From Cyclobacteriaceae bacterium (GTDB lineage: Bacteria > Bacteroidota > Bacteroidia > Cytophagales > Cyclobacteriaceae), in contig JAPZUF010000011.1 in assembly GCA_027533395.1 (NCBI GenBank), forward strand, positions 1 to 64,000: a stretch of DNA of 64,000 bases, written 5' to 3'. The first letter of the stretch is position 1, and the number at the start of each line of letters is the position of its first letter. Under the pieces are notes generated by a model. That model made no database searches and was not told the origin of the DNA. It saw only the letters and a program-made list of their open reading frames with translations. Of the stretch, positions 19,382 through 28,363 are shown one piece after another. A program made the position numbers and the translations under genes.

Positions 19382-20449
19382 TTATTTCTTGCTTTCAATC
19401 CATTGTTTCAATACAGGTACTAATCTATCCAATCCATCTTCTAATGGCAATACCGTGGGGATAGTAAGTTCTGCTTCAAATTGTACTGCACTTTTGCGCG
19501 CTTCATCCGTTGTCATCTTTGCCGAATTGATGGTGATGGCGATAGTAGGAGCGCCATAAATTTTAATCAATTCAATTTCATCTTTCAACGCTGGTATATA
19601 TGCAGGATAGAACTCTAAGTCTTTGTATTGCTTTCTGGCCGGATTATGTTGTAACACTACCGCATCGGCTGCAGCTGAAACAATCCATTCAGAACCTGCC
19701 GGACCACTAGGGTTGCGCAAGGAAGATTGACCTTCAATGAAAATTACATCCGGTTTCTGTTCTGTGTAACATTGCCAGATGGCATGTTCCATTTCTCCGG
19801 AAATAAAATCGTTTAAGGTAGAATCAAAAATAAATCCATACTTCGCGCCTTGCATCCAACCTGTTTGGCCGGTATAAATCATTTCAGCTTTATATCCTGC
19901 CTGTCGCATGGCTTCCATTAAAAAGCGAGTGGTTGTTCTTTTACCCAATGCACAGTCGGTACCCAACACGGCTACTTTCAAACATTTTACTTCAGCTATT
20001 TTGCCCGACCAAAAATGTAAGTCTTTAAATTTTTTGGGTTTGCGTACATCAATTATTTCTAAACCTTTAGCTTTTGCTAGTGTTGTCAACTCTAAATGAT
20101 CGGAAACATGGTCGTGCAATCCATTAACGATACTCAAGTTATTTTCTAACGCTTCTTTTAACATCAATTGCAAACTTTCCGGAATTACTCCGCCTTTGGT
20201 AGCCACACCAATTACAGCATATTGAATTTTTTCTTTTGTTTTTTCTACTGCTTCAGTAATAGAAGTAAAGATGGGGATGTTTCTTTTTTTGCCATCTAAC
20301 ATTTCACCAGCATCCTTGCCTGCATGTTTATGATCAATAATACCCAAGATTTTGAATCTATCGGTACCTCGAATTAAACCATGAGCAGTTTTAGCATTGC
20401 TGGTGTCTAAATATCCACCTGTAATTACGATGGCATTTGTTTTTTGCAT
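19382..20449 (-). CDS. DUF1611 family P-loop protein (DgcN-like)
   Basis: 355-residue protein with an N-terminal Rossmann-like domain (AHGLIRGTDRFKILGIIDH) and a P-loop domain beginning near residue 165 (VAVLGTDCALGKRTTTRFL). Further family motifs are TGQTGWMQGAKYGFIFDST, VIFIEGQSSLRNPSGPAGSEW and IYGAPTIAITIN. Members paired with an enolase-superfamily racemase were shown to be D-glutamate N-acetyltransferases (DgcN) in marine Proteobacteria. This assignment to a Bacteroidota homologue is by analogy. It lies between the epimerase (6 bases) and a serine hydrolase gene (10 bases), so the three form one transcription unit. Confidence 0.85.
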   Translation of the reverse strand: MQKTNAIVITGGYLDTSNAKTAHGLIRGTDRFKILGIIDHKHAGKDAGEMLDGKKRNIPIFTSITEAVEKTKEKIQYAVIGVATKGGVIPESLQLMLKEALENNLSIVNGLHDHVSDHLELTTLAKAKGLEIIDVRKPKKFKDLHFWSGKIAEVKCLKVAVLGTDCALGKRTTTRFLMEAMRQAGYKAEMIYTGQTGWMQGAKYGFIFDSTLNDFISGEMEHAIWQCYTEQKPDVIFIEGQSSLRNPSGPAGSEWIVSAAADAVVLQHNPARKQYKDLEFYPAYIPALKDEIELIKIYGAPTIAITINSAKMTTDEARKSAVQFEAELTIPTVLPLEDGLDRLVPVLKQWIESKK

Positions 20450-20459
20450 AAATATGAAG

Positions 20460-21707
20460 TTAATTATCGTATTGAACTTTAAAAGCTGAAAGATTGGGTT
20501 TTACTTTTCTTGATCTTTGTAATTCATATTGATGAAGTAATCGACCTAAATTCTTAAAGAAGGGAAATCCAACTCTGTCGTAATCGTATATACCATCGTT
20601 AAAAACTTCATCTTTATTGCATAAGATATAAGCCGTTACCATAAACTCAATATTGTTTTCAAAATCAACGATGTAAGCATTATCTAATAAGTACCCATAG
20701 GCATCGCCAACTTTATTTAATATTCGGATGTTGTCAGGTATTGTTCCTTTTCCACCAAACATAAAAAACTTACAATACGCATCGGTATAATACGTTGTGT
20801 CTTTATTATAAGGAGGATAACTGGTTTCAGTTGGTAGTTGCGACATGTATTGAAGCAAAAACTTTCTATCGTCTTCAGTTAAATTGAAATTATTACCTTT
20901 CTTACTTTCAGGGAATAAGATAGCTTTGAGCATATTTTGTTGCTCGTGTAAAGGAAAAAAATTCTTGTAGGAAAAATCAAAAGCCTGCTTAACCAACGAA
21001 TCATTTTTGATAAATCCTTTTCCTCTTAGAATTTTTTCTTTCGGCACAAATGCAGGAAATTCTCCACCTTCTTGCTTGTAAACGATTTTATCTTTCTGAA
21101 AAAAAGTAATGGCTTCCGTTTGCGCGTTTTCATCGGGTGTTAAAGGTCTTTCTAAACGATGAATCATTCTTGTTGATGCATACCCCAATTCGCGCAAACG
21201 ATTATTGGCTGGAACAGGCCCCACCCATTCATACAAACGATTGTAGGCATCATTATCACTGACAACTAAAATCTTTTTGATGTAGTGTGCAACAGATGGC
21301 ATGTAGTTTTCACTTGTGGTATCTTGCCAAACACTACGTTGACCGGCATATACACTATCGTGATGCATCGGTGTATACTTATCTAAATGCGGAATAGATA
21401 AAGTATTCAGTTTATCCAAAGCCAATAACGCAGACGGAAATTTAATGGTGGATGCAGGATAAAAATACCTTGATGAATCGAAGTTGTAATAGAAAGATTT
21501 AAATGCTGGAATGTTCTTTTCATCTCTGTTAATCTGTGTGTAAATGATTTGAACATCATACACATTAGCGCTATCCAATACCTGTATAAATTGCTCGCGT
21601 TGGGTTTCCATCAGGTTGCGCAAAAACTGCTCATCTTCTACTATCGTTTTTTTACACGAAAATCCAACTAGAAGAAATATAAAAAGTAGAATATACGTTA
21701 TCTTCAT
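20460..21707 (-). CDS. class A beta-lactamase-like serine hydrolase lipoprotein
   Basis: 415-residue lipoprotein: signal peptide ends at Cys18 (FLLVGFSC). The active-site SxxK is S86-T-I-K89 in YPASTIKFPSALLALDKL, and SDN is at 150-152 (VVSDNDAYNRLYEW). This is the class A beta-lactamase/DD-peptidase fold. The usual KTG is not obvious (KVGDAYGYLLDNAYIVDF is the closest match). It is the first gene of the operon with the DgcN- and DgcA-like genes. A plausible role is cleaving D-amino-acid-containing peptides outside the cytoplasm, but this is inferred from context only. It could equally be a beta-lactamase-like hydrolase of unknown substrate. Confidence 0.78.
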   Translation of the reverse strand: MKITYILLFIFLLVGFSCKKTIVEDEQFLRNLMETQREQFIQVLDSANVYDVQIIYTQINRDEKNIPAFKSFYYNFDSSRYFYPASTIKFPSALLALDKLNTLSIPHLDKYTPMHHDSVYAGQRSVWQDTTSENYMPSVAHYIKKILVVSDNDAYNRLYEWVGPVPANNRLRELGYASTRMIHRLERPLTPDENAQTEAITFFQKDKIVYKQEGGEFPAFVPKEKILRGKGFIKNDSLVKQAFDFSYKNFFPLHEQQNMLKAILFPESKKGNNFNLTEDDRKFLLQYMSQLPTETSYPPYNKDTTYYTDAYCKFFMFGGKGTIPDNIRILNKVGDAYGYLLDNAYIVDFENNIEFMVTAYILCNKDEVFNDGIYDYDRVGFPFFKNLGRLLHQYELQRSRKVKPNLSAFKVQYDN

Positions 21708-21860
21708 GGTTTAACTTTAGCTTGGTTTGGCATGAAAAGCCAAAAGTTAGCAGGAAGGCATGAATTTTGAATGTTTTCTTTAAAATTTATTAGGGATGGA
21801 TACAGATAAAAGTATCATTTCCCAACTTTTAACCTTTTACCTTAGTAATCATTAAATTTT

Positions 21861-22298
21861 ATGAAGATGAAAACTTTTATTTTTCTTTTTGCGCTGTTGG
21901 TTAGTCAAACTGTTTGGGGACAAGCCTTAGTAGGGAAATGGCAATTGATGAAACAGACTTCGTGTATCGAAAGTGAATTGGATAATCCCAATCAATCTGA
22001 AGATATGGATGAGTTAATGGCCGAAATGAACAGCAGAAAAAATCGCACGGCCGATGTTATTCAGTTTAAAACGAATTACAAAGGTGAACAAAGCACGAGC
22101 ATTTTAGGCAAGCGGAAAGATGTAAACGATAAAAACTTTGTTTACAATTTAATAGATAAACAGCTGGATATTCTTGATCCCAAATCGAAAACCATTATCC
22201 AATCTTATATCATTGAAGAAATTACAGTTTCTGAAATGATTTTAGCGGATGCCAATCGTACGTGTGATAAGAAATATTTTAAAAAACTTCCTCAATAA
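21861..22298 (+). CDS. small secreted lipocalin-like protein, function unknown
   Basis: 145 residues with a Sec signal peptide (cleavage likely after VSQTVWGQA). The first mature residues LVGKWQLMKQTSC match the G-x-W start of lipocalin-like domains. The rest suggests beta strands (ADVIQFKTNYKG, KNFVYNLIDKQLDIL). The ligand is unknown. It stands alone, 30 bases before rlmN. Confidence 0.6.
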   Translation: MKMKTFIFLFALLVSQTVWGQALVGKWQLMKQTSCIESELDNPNQSEDMDELMAEMNSRKNRTADVIQFKTNYKGEQSTSILGKRKDVNDKNFVYNLIDKQLDILDPKSKTIIQSYIIEEITVSEMILADANRTCDKKYFKKLPQ

Positions 22299-22315
22299 AA
22301 GAAAAGTGCAATGCT

Positions 22316-22323
22316 TACCTTTG
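22316..22323 (+). promoter_or_regulatory. -7 promoter element directly before rlmN
   Basis: TACCTTTG is a perfect -7 element ending 4 bases before the rlmN ATG (22328). The start site would fall at or next to the ATG, suggesting a leaderless mRNA. No clear TTG is found 19 bases upstream, so confidence is limited. Confidence 0.4.
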
Positions 22324-22327
22324 TAAC

Positions 22328-23371
22328 ATGGTTGAGGAGATAACAAAAAAGGATATTCGCAAACTAAAGCTGGAAGAACTTAAAAGTTTTTTTTCAAGCA
22401 AAGGCGACAAACCTTTTAGGGGACAACAAGTATACGAATGGCTTTGGCAAAAGTCGGCCAAAGATTTCGACCAAATGACCAACCTCTCGTTGCAAACACG
22501 CGAGTTGCTGAAAGAACATTTTGTTATCAACCACATTAAAGTAGATAAAATGCAACGCAGCAACGATGGTACCATTAAAAATGCTGTGATGCTGCACGAT
22601 GGTTTAGTAGTTGAGTCTGTTTTAATTCCTACAGAAAAAAGAATTACGGCTTGTGTTTCTTCGCAAGTAGGCTGTAGTTTAGCTTGTAAGTTTTGCGCAA
22701 CTGCTCGACTGAAACGTATGCGCAATTTAAGTGCGGATGAAATTTACGATCAGATTGTTGCCATTCGTGATCAGGCAGAATTATTTTTTAATCGACCACT
22801 TACTAACATTGTATTTATGGGCATGGGTGAGCCTTTGCTCAATTACAACAATGTATTAGAAGCGATTCATAAAGTTACTGATCAAAAAGGTTTAGGCATG
22901 GCCTGGAAACGCATTACAGTTTCTACAGTAGGTGTGGCTAAAATGATTAAGAAAATTGCTGATGATAAAGTGAAATTTAATTTAGCTGTTTCCCTCCACT
23001 CGGCAATTAACAAAACACGTTCTTCCATTATGCCCATCAACGACAGCACACCTTTGGAAGAATTAGGCGATGCGATGAAACATTGGTATCAACAAACCAA
23101 ACGCAAAGTAACGTATGAGTATGTGGTTTGGAAAGATATTAATGATAAAGAAGAAGATGCGCGAGCCTTGCTAAAATTTGCACAGTTGATTCCAAGCAAA
23201 GTAAACATCATTGAGTACAACAACATCGATGATCCTGCCTTTCAGCAGGCGAGCCCCGATGCATTACGCATGTATCAGGAATTATTGGAAGCCAATGGCA
23301 TTACCACGCGTATTCGCATGAGTCGCGGTAAAGATATTGATGCCGCTTGTGGGCAATTGGCTAACAAGTGA
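22328..23371 (+). CDS. rlmN: 23S rRNA (adenine2503-C2)-methyltransferase / tRNA A37 methyltransferase RlmN
   Basis: 347-residue radical SAM methyltransferase. The CxxxCxxC cluster motif is C116-SLA-C120-KF-C123, preceded by TACVSSQVG. The GEPL motif (FMGMGEPLLNYNN) and the C-terminal methyl-carrier Cys (GKDIDAACGQL, near residue 342) are present, so all catalytic parts are intact. The N-terminal HhH-like region (KPFRGQQVYEWLWQK) is also typical. Confidence 0.95.
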   Translation: MVEEITKKDIRKLKLEELKSFFSSKGDKPFRGQQVYEWLWQKSAKDFDQMTNLSLQTRELLKEHFVINHIKVDKMQRSNDGTIKNAVMLHDGLVVESVLIPTEKRITACVSSQVGCSLACKFCATARLKRMRNLSADEIYDQIVAIRDQAELFFNRPLTNIVFMGMGEPLLNYNNVLEAIHKVTDQKGLGMAWKRITVSTVGVAKMIKKIADDKVKFNLAVSLHSAINKTRSSIMPINDSTPLEELGDAMKHWYQQTKRKVTYEYVVWKDINDKEEDARALLKFAQLIPSKVNIIEYNNIDDPAFQQASPDALRMYQELLEANGITTRIRMSRGKDIDAACGQLANK

Positions 23372-23408
23372 ATATTGTTTGTGGTGACTAATCGTTAACA
23401 GCCGTTTA

Positions 23409-24194
23409 CTAAATTCTGAACTCGGCAATGGCACTCTCAAATTCCTTTTTGCGATAACGAGATAGTGGCACTTCCAACTCATTTAAAAGTATAATCACAT
23501 CTCCTTCTTTATTAGAAAATTTTCTTACATATTTCAAGTTAATGATATATGAACGATGTGCTCTAAAAAAACTCGTGTGATTTTGCAATAAGGTTTCGAA
23601 TTCACCTAAAGGTTTACTGGCTATTATAGACGAACCTTCTTTTAATCGTATTGTTGTATAAGTTCCTGAGGCTTCGAGTGTAATAATATTTTCCAATTGA
23701 ACGAAATCAATTCCCTGCGCAAAGCTTACTGCTATTTGTGCGGGTAACTTTTCATGTGTATACGATTCTTTCAACAACTTTACACGCTCTACAATTTTTT
23801 GCTTCTGTACTTTTCCAGCATACCTGCTAAGGGTTTGCTCTAAGTCGAGTGTGTTTACAGGTTTTAACAAGTAATCAAACGCTGAAATTTTAAATGCCTG
23901 AATAGCATACTCGTTAAAAGCTGTAACGAAAATGATATCGAAGTTAATTTCTTGTGGATTGAAAAACTCTACTAATTGCAAACCGGAATATCCGGGCATT
24001 TCAATATCCAAAAAAATTAGGGTGGGATTGTGTGTATGAATTTCTCTAACTGCTTCGGGAATGGAGGCGGCCTCGCCAACTACCTGAATAGCAGGAAAAT
24101 TTTGGTGAAGAATTTCGCGTAGTGCAGATCGCACAGCTTTTTCATCATCTACTAACAGTGCACGTATGGTTTCAAAACTAGTTAACGAACTCAT
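23409..24194 (-). CDS. LytTR-family response regulator
   Basis: 261 residues. Receiver domain at about 10-130, with acidic pocket DDE at 16-18 and phospho-acceptor D63 in LIFLDIEMPGYSG. LytTR DNA-binding domain at about 160-258 (FVQLENIITLEAS, FFRAHRSYIINLKYVRKF, VPLSRYRKKEF). Its start overlaps the stop of the sensor kinase gene by 4 bases (ATGA), so the two are a coupled pair. It is convergent with rlmN. Confidence 0.93.
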   Translation of the reverse strand: MSSLTSFETIRALLVDDEKAVRSALREILHQNFPAIQVVGEAASIPEAVREIHTHNPTLIFLDIEMPGYSGLQLVEFFNPQEINFDIIFVTAFNEYAIQAFKISAFDYLLKPVNTLDLEQTLSRYAGKVQKQKIVERVKLLKESYTHEKLPAQIAVSFAQGIDFVQLENIITLEASGTYTTIRLKEGSSIIASKPLGEFETLLQNHTSFFRAHRSYIINLKYVRKFSNKEGDVIILLNELEVPLSRYRKKEFESAIAEFRI

Positions 24195-27094
24195 GTCTCT
24201 AAAGGTACTTTTATAATTACCATCGTACCACTTGGTATCCCGAAATCAGTTTGCTTATCAATAATTTGAAGCTTTATTTTCTTCATCCTTGCGCTATTGA
24301 GTAAATCAATCCGTTTTTGGTAAGCTTCCAGTGCAAAGGAGTTATGTTCCTTCTTTCTGGCCTTGTTAAATTCTGCTGAGGCTTTTCTACCAATGCCGTT
24401 ATCCTCAATATAAATAAACAAGGCATCGTCTTTTACAGTAAAGCTAATGTTTAGTTTCTTCACGCCTTCTTTGTGCATGAGTCCATGCCGGAGTGCATTT
24501 TCAACAAAGGGCTGTGTTAGCAGCGAAGGAATCCGTATCATTTCATGCTTTACGGCATCATCTAGTGTAAGTGTAAATTCTAGTGAGCCATCAAAGCGAT
24601 CTTTTTCGATAGCTAAGTATTTTTCAAGTATCTCAACTTCCTCGTGCAGGGCAATCATTTCACGGCCAGAAAAATCCAATACCTTTCTAAGTAAGAGCGA
24701 AAAATTTTGAATATTTCGGTCTGCATCTTCTTTTAACCCATTCAATACTTTGCCCTGTATAAGAGACATGGTGTTGAAAATGAAATGCGGATTCATTTGC
24801 GCACGCAACGAAGTAAGTTGGGCAATGCGTAATGCCTGTTGCTGATTTAAATTTTCGAGTTGTAGTTTGTTTACTTTCGCAGTTCTGCGAAAACGCCAAA
24901 AAATAAATAGCACGCAAGTGGCACCAGCCAAAATAAAAACAGTTGCCAAGAACCAAAGTTGTTTCCAAAAAGGTGCCGGCACGGTAATAACGAATCGAAT
25001 AATGTTTGCTGAGGCAATGCCATCTTCATTAGTAGCTTTTGCTTCAAAAGTTAATTCACCATAGGGAAGAGATAGATAATTTACAGTGGCGTTTTTTAAG
25101 GTGGTTACTTGCCACTTGCTTCCATTTATTTCCACAATCCGGTACACAATTTTTGCTTGCCCTTGGCTTCGCAATGCGTTGGATACGTCAAATTCTAATG
25201 TCAGTTGTTGAGACGAAGTGGGCAAGGTAATGCCCTTCAGTGGATTTTCGATTCGAATATTATTGGACGTAGCGGCCTCTAGGTGTATACGTGGTTGCTG
25301 TTTATTTGTGGCAAGCAATGTGGTAAAAACTTGTATGCCGGCAGCGTGGCTTATCCATAACTTATTATTTGTTACCAGCATATCGTAGACTTCTGCTGAG
25401 GCAAGTCCCTTTGTGCTGGTAAGTGAGGTTAATGTGTTTGTTTCTCCCTTAAGGTTTACCACTCCATTGTCAGTGCCTATCCATAAGTTGGTAAAGTCTC
25501 CAGCAAGAGCTGTGATCTTATTCGAAGGTAACCCATGATGAATTGTAAAGTGGTTTTTTTGAAGACCATCTCTAACTATATATAGCCCATTTGTAAGGGT
25601 ACCTATAGCTAAGTCTCCGTTTGAGAGAAATCGCAACTTAGAAGCCCCAGGAGAAAAAGAGTCTGCGTCTTTCCACTGTGTTATTTCTTTTGTTTTTAGG
25701 TTGTAAAAAAAAATGCCTTTTTGCGTACCAAGCCACAGTAAGCCCTTCGATTTTTCTAAGGCAAGTGTGGCAATGCGCTGAAAACTAAGTACAATCTCCT
25801 TTTTATTTGTAGTAGCATTTAAAATGTAAAGCCCCGCAGAAGTTGCCAACGCCAAGGCTGTATCTAATCTCACTATTTCCTTTACCGCAGCGATGTGTAA
25901 CTCTTGCAAATGCGACCAGTTAGACAAATCGTGAATGTGTAGTCCATTGTTAAAAATGAAAAGTTTATTGTCTGCCGAATCAACAAGCATGGCTTGTGTT
26001 TCTGTTTCTGTCTCTGAATTAATGAGTCGATGGATGACGCCATCGCGGTGAATAAAGTCAATATGGCCCTTGTAATTACCCGCCAATATGCCAGTATGAA
26101 GAGGTGCTGGTGCCAACTTAGTATACAAGCCAACTTTTTCTTTTGGATAAAGAAAAGAGTTCAGCGCTGGGAAATAAAAAAGACCCTCATTTAAAGTACC
26201 TACCCATAGACTACCTTCTTTATCAACAATTGCGCTGCTTATATTTTTCTGTGGAAGAAGATGAAATCGCTCTTCTCTTTTATTGACAAGATACACGCCA
26301 TTTGTACCCATAATAGCAAGGAGGGAATCTCCTATGTTTTGGATATTCCGGCAAGCACGCAGTGCATCACTATACTTAGCAGACAAATCATGCACCTGCC
26401 CATTAGCAAGTTCAAGAAAATTTTTGGTGGAAGAATCGAATAAAAATAGTTTTTCCTGCCAAGATATCAAACGAACTACGTTAGGAGTAAGCGGGTATTG
26501 TTTTGCATCGAGTTTATAGGCGTGCGCATTGGCTCCATTTAAAGCCACTACAACAGTATGGTTTGGGCTGGCATAACATAGCCAACGCACTCCGTTTACA
26601 GATAAATGATGATTAAGGTTGACTCGCTCGTTAGCTGAAATGGGGATATCTTTCCAAATTTTTTTTGAGATGACGTAATAGAAAAGCTTTTGTGCAGAGC
26701 TGATGATTAAACTGTCACCTGAAGCTTCTATACTTGGAAAGCCCTCCGAGTACTTTTCCTCCCAACTGTCAAGCTTCCGCAGGGTGTCGTTCTCTAAGTA
26801 CAAAATCTCACCAAAAAAATTATGAAGCCATAGCCGACCTTTGTTATCTTCACTCAGCCCACTAACTGCGCTAGACCTAACCCGACTAGTCGTGTATTTT
26901 CTAAAAAAAGTACCGTTGTAGCGAGCCAAACCATTTTCTGTGGCTATCCAAAGAAAACCCTTCTGGTCTTGAAAAATATTATAGACTGTATTAGAAGGTA
27001 AACCCTGTTGCTGGCTGATTTGAAAATGGACTGGTTGCTGGCTTAGGGTAACTTTGCTTAATAAACAAAGGAATACGGCTTGCAGCAGTCTCAT
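24191..27094 (-). CDS. sensor histidine kinase with two-component propeller and LytS-type kinase domain
   Basis: 967 residues. A signal peptide is followed by beta-propeller repeats (NTVYNIFQDQKGFLWIATENGLARYNG; many Wxx-GLW/GT repeats up to about 600) and a Y_Y_Y-like Ig domain at about 620-710. One membrane span at about 715-740 (FWKQLWFLATVFILAGATC) leads to a His_kinase domain with phospho-acceptor His near 770 (QMNPHFIFNTMSL) and the ATP-binding N box (FVENALRHGL) and IEDNGIGR. The periplasmic propeller should sense a ligand. The closest genes it might control are the surface lipoproteins just upstream; that link is inferred. Confidence 0.92.
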   Translation of the reverse strand: MRLLQAVFLCLLSKVTLSQQPVHFQISQQQGLPSNTVYNIFQDQKGFLWIATENGLARYNGTFFRKYTTSRVRSSAVSGLSEDNKGRLWLHNFFGEILYLENDTLRKLDSWEEKYSEGFPSIEASGDSLIISSAQKLFYYVISKKIWKDIPISANERVNLNHHLSVNGVRWLCYASPNHTVVVALNGANAHAYKLDAKQYPLTPNVVRLISWQEKLFLFDSSTKNFLELANGQVHDLSAKYSDALRACRNIQNIGDSLLAIMGTNGVYLVNKREERFHLLPQKNISSAIVDKEGSLWVGTLNEGLFYFPALNSFLYPKEKVGLYTKLAPAPLHTGILAGNYKGHIDFIHRDGVIHRLINSETETETQAMLVDSADNKLFIFNNGLHIHDLSNWSHLQELHIAAVKEIVRLDTALALATSAGLYILNATTNKKEIVLSFQRIATLALEKSKGLLWLGTQKGIFFYNLKTKEITQWKDADSFSPGASKLRFLSNGDLAIGTLTNGLYIVRDGLQKNHFTIHHGLPSNKITALAGDFTNLWIGTDNGVVNLKGETNTLTSLTSTKGLASAEVYDMLVTNNKLWISHAAGIQVFTTLLATNKQQPRIHLEAATSNNIRIENPLKGITLPTSSQQLTLEFDVSNALRSQGQAKIVYRIVEINGSKWQVTTLKNATVNYLSLPYGELTFEAKATNEDGIASANIIRFVITVPAPFWKQLWFLATVFILAGATCVLFIFWRFRRTAKVNKLQLENLNQQQALRIAQLTSLRAQMNPHFIFNTMSLIQGKVLNGLKEDADRNIQNFSLLLRKVLDFSGREMIALHEEVEILEKYLAIEKDRFDGSLEFTLTLDDAVKHEMIRIPSLLTQPFVENALRHGLMHKEGVKKLNISFTVKDDALFIYIEDNGIGRKASAEFNKARKKEHNSFALEAYQKRIDLLNSARMKKIKLQIIDKQTDFGIPSGTMVIIKVPLET

Positions 27095-27125
27095 AGGACA
27101 ATAAACATATAGAATGAAAGTAATA

Positions 27126-27156
27126 TAAAAAAGGCTGACCGTTATAGGCAGCCTTT
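27126..27156 (-). terminator. intrinsic terminator after the DUF1566 lipoprotein gene
   Basis: Inverted repeat AAAGGCTG (27130-27137) / CAGCCTTT (27149-27156) with further inner pairing. On the minus strand it is followed by TTTTTTAT. It lies 29 bases past the stop of the lipoprotein gene and 32 bases before the sensor kinase start, which separates the two units. Confidence 0.7.
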
Positions 27157-27184
27157 ACTAATCACACAAGTACTGATTCGCTTA

Positions 27185-28324
27185 TTAATTCTGTGTACGT
27201 ACAGCCATAAGGGCGTTTAGATTCGATGATGGTTCACCGCTAGTTCCTACCCCAAAACTGCCAATGAAAAAGGTGTGAACACAAATACCGCCACATCCTG
27301 TAGAAGTCCAATAAGAACCGCCAGTTGGTAATACATTACCGGCATCACCGCCAGATTCTACCGCTGTACCTAAGCTTGTGGCCTCGGTAAGTGTAGGCAG
27401 GCGCCAATCATCAAAACCATTCAACACTAAATTATTGGCGGCAGTAATTGCAGAATTAGCTCCATAACTACCCCCTTGATTACCACTTAGTATTAAACAA
27501 AGACCGGTTGAGGTATTGAACGCACCAATAATTCCTCCAGCGTAAGTTTTTGCATATAGTTGATTCAGTAGCGCATTGTTACTGTTGTAAATCTGCAAAG
27601 GTGTTTCCCCATCGTCTAATCTTTCTTGAACGGTTTCAGTTACATCGGTAAGCGCTATGGTAAAAGTTGCATCAACAAAATCTACATCACGACTGTTATA
27701 CACTGACCTAGCACGAACTGTCGCGATGATAGTTGGGTATAACTCAAAATTAAACAGGTTATTGTCACGCACCTTTAGCACAGTTTGGCCACTACCTAGC
27801 ACACCAAGCTCAAGTGCGTTGGCAGGTGTAACATTTCGTAGTTCGTAGGTTATTATACCTTCATTACTTGTTTCTGCAGTAACCCCAAAAATAACTGCAT
27901 TGGCTGAGGGGTTTTCCGCCATATTTGTATATGAATTTTCGAATGTTATTTCAATTACGTTCGTAAGGGTAATACTCACTTCTACTTCTTTCGATACACT
28001 TCCACTGGTAACAAGTACAGTGCCCGTAACTTGTTCTCTTTCTTCGAAATCAAAATAGAAAGGCTCAGCAACGGTTAGCACACCAGTATTGGCATTAATA
28101 GCAAAAGCACCAACGAAATCTGCAGGTTCGCTCAAAGCAAACGTAACTTCTCCTTGATTGGCAGAGGCTTGCACGGTACCCAGTACTTGGCCATCAGTAG
28201 GGTTTTCTTCAATGGTGGCTGTAAAATTGGTTGCAGTAATTTCAATTGTTGTGGCTTCATCATCGCAAGAAAATATCGTTAGGCAGATAACTAAAAGCGT
28301 GAACGTAATCTTAAATAAATTCAT
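27185..28324 (-). CDS. surface lipoprotein with cadherin-like repeats and C-terminal DUF1566 (Lcl) domain
   Basis: 379 residues with lipoprotein signal (CLTIFSC, Cys20). Two cadherin-like repeats follow (about 33-125, with FAINANTGVLTV and FDFEEREQVTGTV; about 128-235, with VRDNNLFNFELYPTIIATV). The C-terminal DUF1566 region (about 240-379) contains NGFDDWRLPTLTEATSLG and GSYWTSTG. Such proteins are cell-surface, often carbohydrate- or protein-binding; the partner here is unknown. It follows the IPT/TIG lipoprotein by 39 bases and is probably co-transcribed with it. Confidence 0.82.
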   Translation of the reverse strand: MNLFKITFTLLVICLTIFSCDDEATTIEITATNFTATIEENPTDGQVLGTVQASANQGEVTFALSEPADFVGAFAINANTGVLTVAEPFYFDFEEREQVTGTVLVTSGSVSKEVEVSITLTNVIEITFENSYTNMAENPSANAVIFGVTAETSNEGIITYELRNVTPANALELGVLGSGQTVLKVRDNNLFNFELYPTIIATVRARSVYNSRDVDFVDATFTIALTDVTETVQERLDDGETPLQIYNSNNALLNQLYAKTYAGGIIGAFNTSTGLCLILSGNQGGSYGANSAITAANNLVLNGFDDWRLPTLTEATSLGTAVESGGDAGNVLPTGGSYWTSTGCGGICVHTFFIGSFGVGTSGEPSSNLNALMAVRTQN

Positions 28325-28363
28325 ATTGTTTGTATTGGGTTAATAGTATAGGTACAATTGCTT

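Noticed and set aside
21790-21799. TTAGGGATGG resembling the REP-like head at 55035
   Set aside because: Only ten bases match, with no palindrome or GC-rich flank following; likely chance.
22315-22725. 136-codon open frame on the strand opposite rlmN
   Set aside because: It is a shadow of the RlmN coding sequence and has low-complexity Ser/Cys/Leu composition; similar antisense frames occur opposite many genes here.
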